The translations under genes and the position numbers were made by a program. A stretch of 64,000 bases of DNA, from positions 108,870 to 172,869 of the forward strand of contig JAUIKM010000008.1 of the NCBI GenBank assembly GCA_030430495.1. The letters are read 5' to 3'. Shown piece after piece: positions 63,971 through 64,000 of the stretch. Each line of letters begins with the position of its first letter. Positions within the stretch are counted from its first letter, which is position 1. The stretch comes from a bacterium (lineage in GTDB: Bacteria; Bacteroidota; Ignavibacteria; Kapaibacteriales; UBA7675). Below the pieces are notes generated by a model. That model ran no database searches, was not told the origin of the DNA, and saw only the letters and a list, made by a program, of their open reading frames with translations.

Positions 63971-64000
63971 ACAACGGAGAGTTTGATCCTGGCTCAGGAC
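63971..64000 (+). rRNA. rrs: 16S ribosomal RNA, first ~30 bases (3' cut by the window edge)
   Basis: AGAGTTTGATCCTGGCTCAG at 63978-63997 is the universal 16S 5' sequence (positions 8-27 in E. coli), so the mature 5' end is near 63971. Everything downstream lies outside the window. Confidence 0.97.

Noticed and set aside
1..64000. tRNA, tmRNA or riboswitch sequences
   Set aside because: I saw no cloverleaf with a GGTTCRA-type loop and no riboswitch core I could recognise; a covariance search would be needed for certainty.

Overview
The window looks like a chromosomal piece of a Bacteroidota/Chlorobiota-type (FCB group) Gram-negative bacterium that is both flagellated and carries a type IX secretion system (T9SS). 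Evidence for this is: many secreted proteins ending in a T9SS-type C-terminal sorting domain (CTD); a TonB-dependent receptor with an N-terminal carboxypeptidase-regulatory-like domain; KdsB, a marker of LPS; promoters of the Bacteroidota form (CTTG-N20-TAnnTTTG) before the rRNA operon and one array gene; and a flagellar filament cluster with sigma-28-like promoters. T9SS plus flagella is unusual for classical Bacteroidetes and fits Ignavibacteria/Kapabacteria-like or related lineages better; this placement is inference, because only about 30 bases of the 16S rRNA gene are present.

Layout. 1-2.45 kb: 3' end of a T9SS-exported protein gene, its terminator, a probable group II intron fragment and a broken IS4-family transposase, framed by a 96-bp direct repeat. 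2.7-6.4 kb: a hypothetical gene, kdsB and plsC (minus strand), a TPMT-like methyltransferase, a rhodanese and a thioredoxin. 6.9-13.0 kb: a TonB receptor and a secreted protein made of two tandem beta-helix-like halves. 13.4-16.2 kb: a two-gene unit ending in an unusual triple-domain membrane protein (methyltransferase-like, PAP2-like, Lgt-like).

16.6-31.0 kb: an AT-richer island containing a strictly alternating array A1-B1-A2-B2-A3-B3-A4-B4-A5. Family A proteins are exported and have 16 invariant cysteines; A2-A5 end in nearly identical CTDs. Family B proteins are exported, repeat-built (predicted propeller-like) proteins with divergent CTDs. The distribution of variable sites among the four A-type CTDs conflicts with any single tree, which points to gene conversion. 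This array is the best candidate for an undescribed system.

31.4-36.6 kb: an Nfu-like and an Mrp protein (Fe-S biogenesis, minus strand), a GNAT acetyltransferase, and two tandem BNR/Ycf48-type secreted paralogues. 36.8-42.0 kb: flagellar filament cluster (two flagellins, FliS-like, FliD, FlaG, two small proteins of FliT-like and FlgM-like appearance). 42.3-51.4 kb: housekeeping and envelope genes (ssb, MlaD/Mce-like, O-methyltransferase, a vWA-OmpA lipoprotein, purC, rodA, dcd, a DUF1684 lipoprotein and hypothetical genes). 51.6-54.9 kb: uncharacterised genes including a small gene with a strong ribosome binding site. 55.3-63.4 kb: a large alpha-2-macroglobulin-like protein and a PafA-like phosphatase lipoprotein. 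The window ends with an rRNA promoter and the first bases of 16S rRNA. All assignments are from reading the sequence and translations; no database search was possible.
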